DNA of 16,822 nt from Candidatus Thiodiazotropha taylori (GTDB taxonomy: Bacteria; Pseudomonadota; Gammaproteobacteria; Chromatiales; Chromatiaceae), in contig JAHRHW010000043.1 of NCBI GenBank assembly GCA_019100305.1, positions 1 through 16,822 on the forward strand, read 5' to 3'. Positions 16,048-16,822 of this stretch are shown here, one piece after another. The position numbers and the translations under genes are program-made. The notes under the pieces are model-generated. The model was not told the origin of the DNA. It saw only the letters and a list, made by a program, of their open reading frames with translations, and did no database searches. How positions within the stretch are numbered: the first letter of the stretch is position 1; every line of letters begins with the position of its first letter.

Positions 16048-16782
16048 ATGAACGATTCAATCAAACCCCCGAAGTCAATCATGCGCAAAGTCGGCAGAGC
16101 GATTGCGGATTTCAAGATGATTCGCGATGGGGATCGTATCCTGCTCGGCGTATCCGGAGGCAAGGACTCCCTTACCCTGTTACAAGTACTCTCCCATCTG
16201 CAGCGCTACGCACCGGTCGAGTTTGAACTGGGCGTAATCACGGTGGATCCTGAGATCGAGGGATTCGATCCAGCACCGCTGAAAGCCTACTACGAGGCAT
16301 TGGGTGTCTCCTGGATCTACGCCGAACAGCCGATTATGCAGGAGGCCAGGGAGAATATGTCGGGTGACTCGTTCTGTGCCTATTGCGCACGTATGAAACG
16401 GGGCATCATGTACAGTACCTGTCGCAAGCAGGGCTATAATGTTCTGGCATTGGCTCAACACCTGGACGACCTGGCGGAGAGCCTGATGATGTCCCTGTTT
16501 CATGGTGGCCAGATGCGTACCATGAAGGCGCACTATGTGAATGATGCGGGAGATATCCGCATCATACGCCCGCTGGTCTATTGTCGTGAGACTCAGACCG
16601 GCGAGTTTGCCGTGAAAGCGGGATTGCCGATCATTCCTGACAGTTGTCCGGCCTGTTTCACCAAGCCGACCCAACGTGCCTACATGAAGCAGCTGCTGGC
16701 CCGGGAGGAGCGCGGCAACAGCCACCTGTTCGCCAATATGCTGCATGCCATGAAACCGATGATGGATGAAGCACCGCCATGA
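16048..16782 (+). CDS. TtcA-like PP-loop ATPase (tRNA 2-thiocytidine synthesis family)
   Basis: TtcA thiolates cytidine 32 in certain tRNAs using ATP, an Fe-S cluster and persulfide sulfur. This 244-aa product has the PP-loop SGGKDS (36-41), a first Cys pair at 110/113 (SFCAYCARMKRG), the family block LALAQHLDDLAESLMMSLFHGG (133-154), IIRPLVYCRE (172-181), and a second pair Cys200/Cys203 (DSCPACF). The conserved core aligns well with E. coli TtcA, but the protein lacks the roughly 60-residue C-terminal tail, and the second Cys motif differs, so it may be a TtcA paralogue acting on another tRNA. The ATG at 16048 is chosen by family length; in-frame ATG 15964 and TTG 15928 would add 28 or 40 unconserved residues, and none has a good ribosome site. 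It overlaps the next gene by 4 bp (ATGA at 16779-16782). Confidence 0.88.
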   Translation: MNDSIKPPKSIMRKVGRAIADFKMIRDGDRILLGVSGGKDSLTLLQVLSHLQRYAPVEFELGVITVDPEIEGFDPAPLKAYYEALGVSWIYAEQPIMQEARENMSGDSFCAYCARMKRGIMYSTCRKQGYNVLALAQHLDDLAESLMMSLFHGGQMRTMKAHYVNDAGDIRIIRPLVYCRETQTGEFAVKAGLPIIPDSCPACFTKPTQRAYMKQLLAREERGNSHLFANMLHAMKPMMDEAPP

Positions 16783-16822
16783 AAATCAAACATATCTCAA
16801 TTCCCACCAAGGTCGCCCGTCC
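16779..16822 (+). CDS. N-terminal fragment of the next gene
   Basis: An ATG at 16779-16781 overlaps the stop of the TtcA-like gene (ATGA), and the frame stays open to the window edge, showing MKIKHISIPTKVARP before it is cut off at 16822. The overlap indicates co-transcription and translational coupling with the tRNA-thiolation-type gene, so a role in RNA modification or sulfur handling is possible. The visible 14-15 residues are too few to assign a family. Confidence 0.55.
   Translation, partial: MKIKHISIPTKVAR

Overview
The window looks like ordinary chromosome from a free-living or symbiotic gammaproteobacterium. Supporting this are an E. coli-like cobalamin-dependent MetH and MsrA, a QmcA/NfeD pair and a TtcA-like protein. 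Intergenic repeats of a kind I associate from memory with Chromatiales and sulfur-oxidizer genomes point the same way, but the genus cannot be fixed from sequence alone. I see no phage, plasmid, CRISPR, rRNA or tRNA gene and no intact insertion sequence.

Layout. Positions 1-995 hold the tail of a small membrane protein and a LEA-type-2 lipoprotein. Positions 996-1451 are a gene-free spacer packed with short repeats. metH (minus strand, 1452-5228) is divergent from a membrane tail-anchored response regulator (5522-6658) across a 293-bp spacer rich in inverted repeats. Next come msrA (6840-7475) and a membrane sensor with no output domain (7676-8782), which converges on an OsmC-family gene (8791-9255, minus). 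A uracil-DNA glycosylase-family gene (9419-10030, minus) is divergent from a quinone oxidoreductase-like gene (10240-11253). A small VOC-fold gene (11460-11837) converges, with 12 bp between stops, on a two-gene overlapping signalling operon read leftward: REC-HDOD (12991-14202), then REC plus a degenerate HD domain (11850-13007). NfeD and QmcA form a 4-bp-overlapping minus-strand operon (14402-15771). A TtcA-like thiolase-type PP-loop gene (16048-16782) is divergent from it and overlaps the start of a cut-off gene by 4 bp.

Themes. One is thiol, methionine and oxidative-damage handling: MetH, MsrA, OsmC, the MDR oxidoreductase, UDG and a TtcA-like tRNA thiolation enzyme. These lie in separate transcription units and are not an obvious operon. 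The other is signalling by proteins that lack an expected part: a receiver with only a coiled coil and membrane anchor, a periplasmic sensor with no kinase or cyclase, a receiver with Asp replaced by Glu at the phosphorylation site, and an HD-GYP-like domain without its HD or GYP motifs.

I do not see a clear undescribed defence or mobile system. The items most worth following up are the tail-anchored receiver, the orphan sensor, the paired degenerate regulators, the inverted-repeat structure between metH and the receiver gene, and the near-identical 26-bp repeat at 102-127 and 11828-11853.
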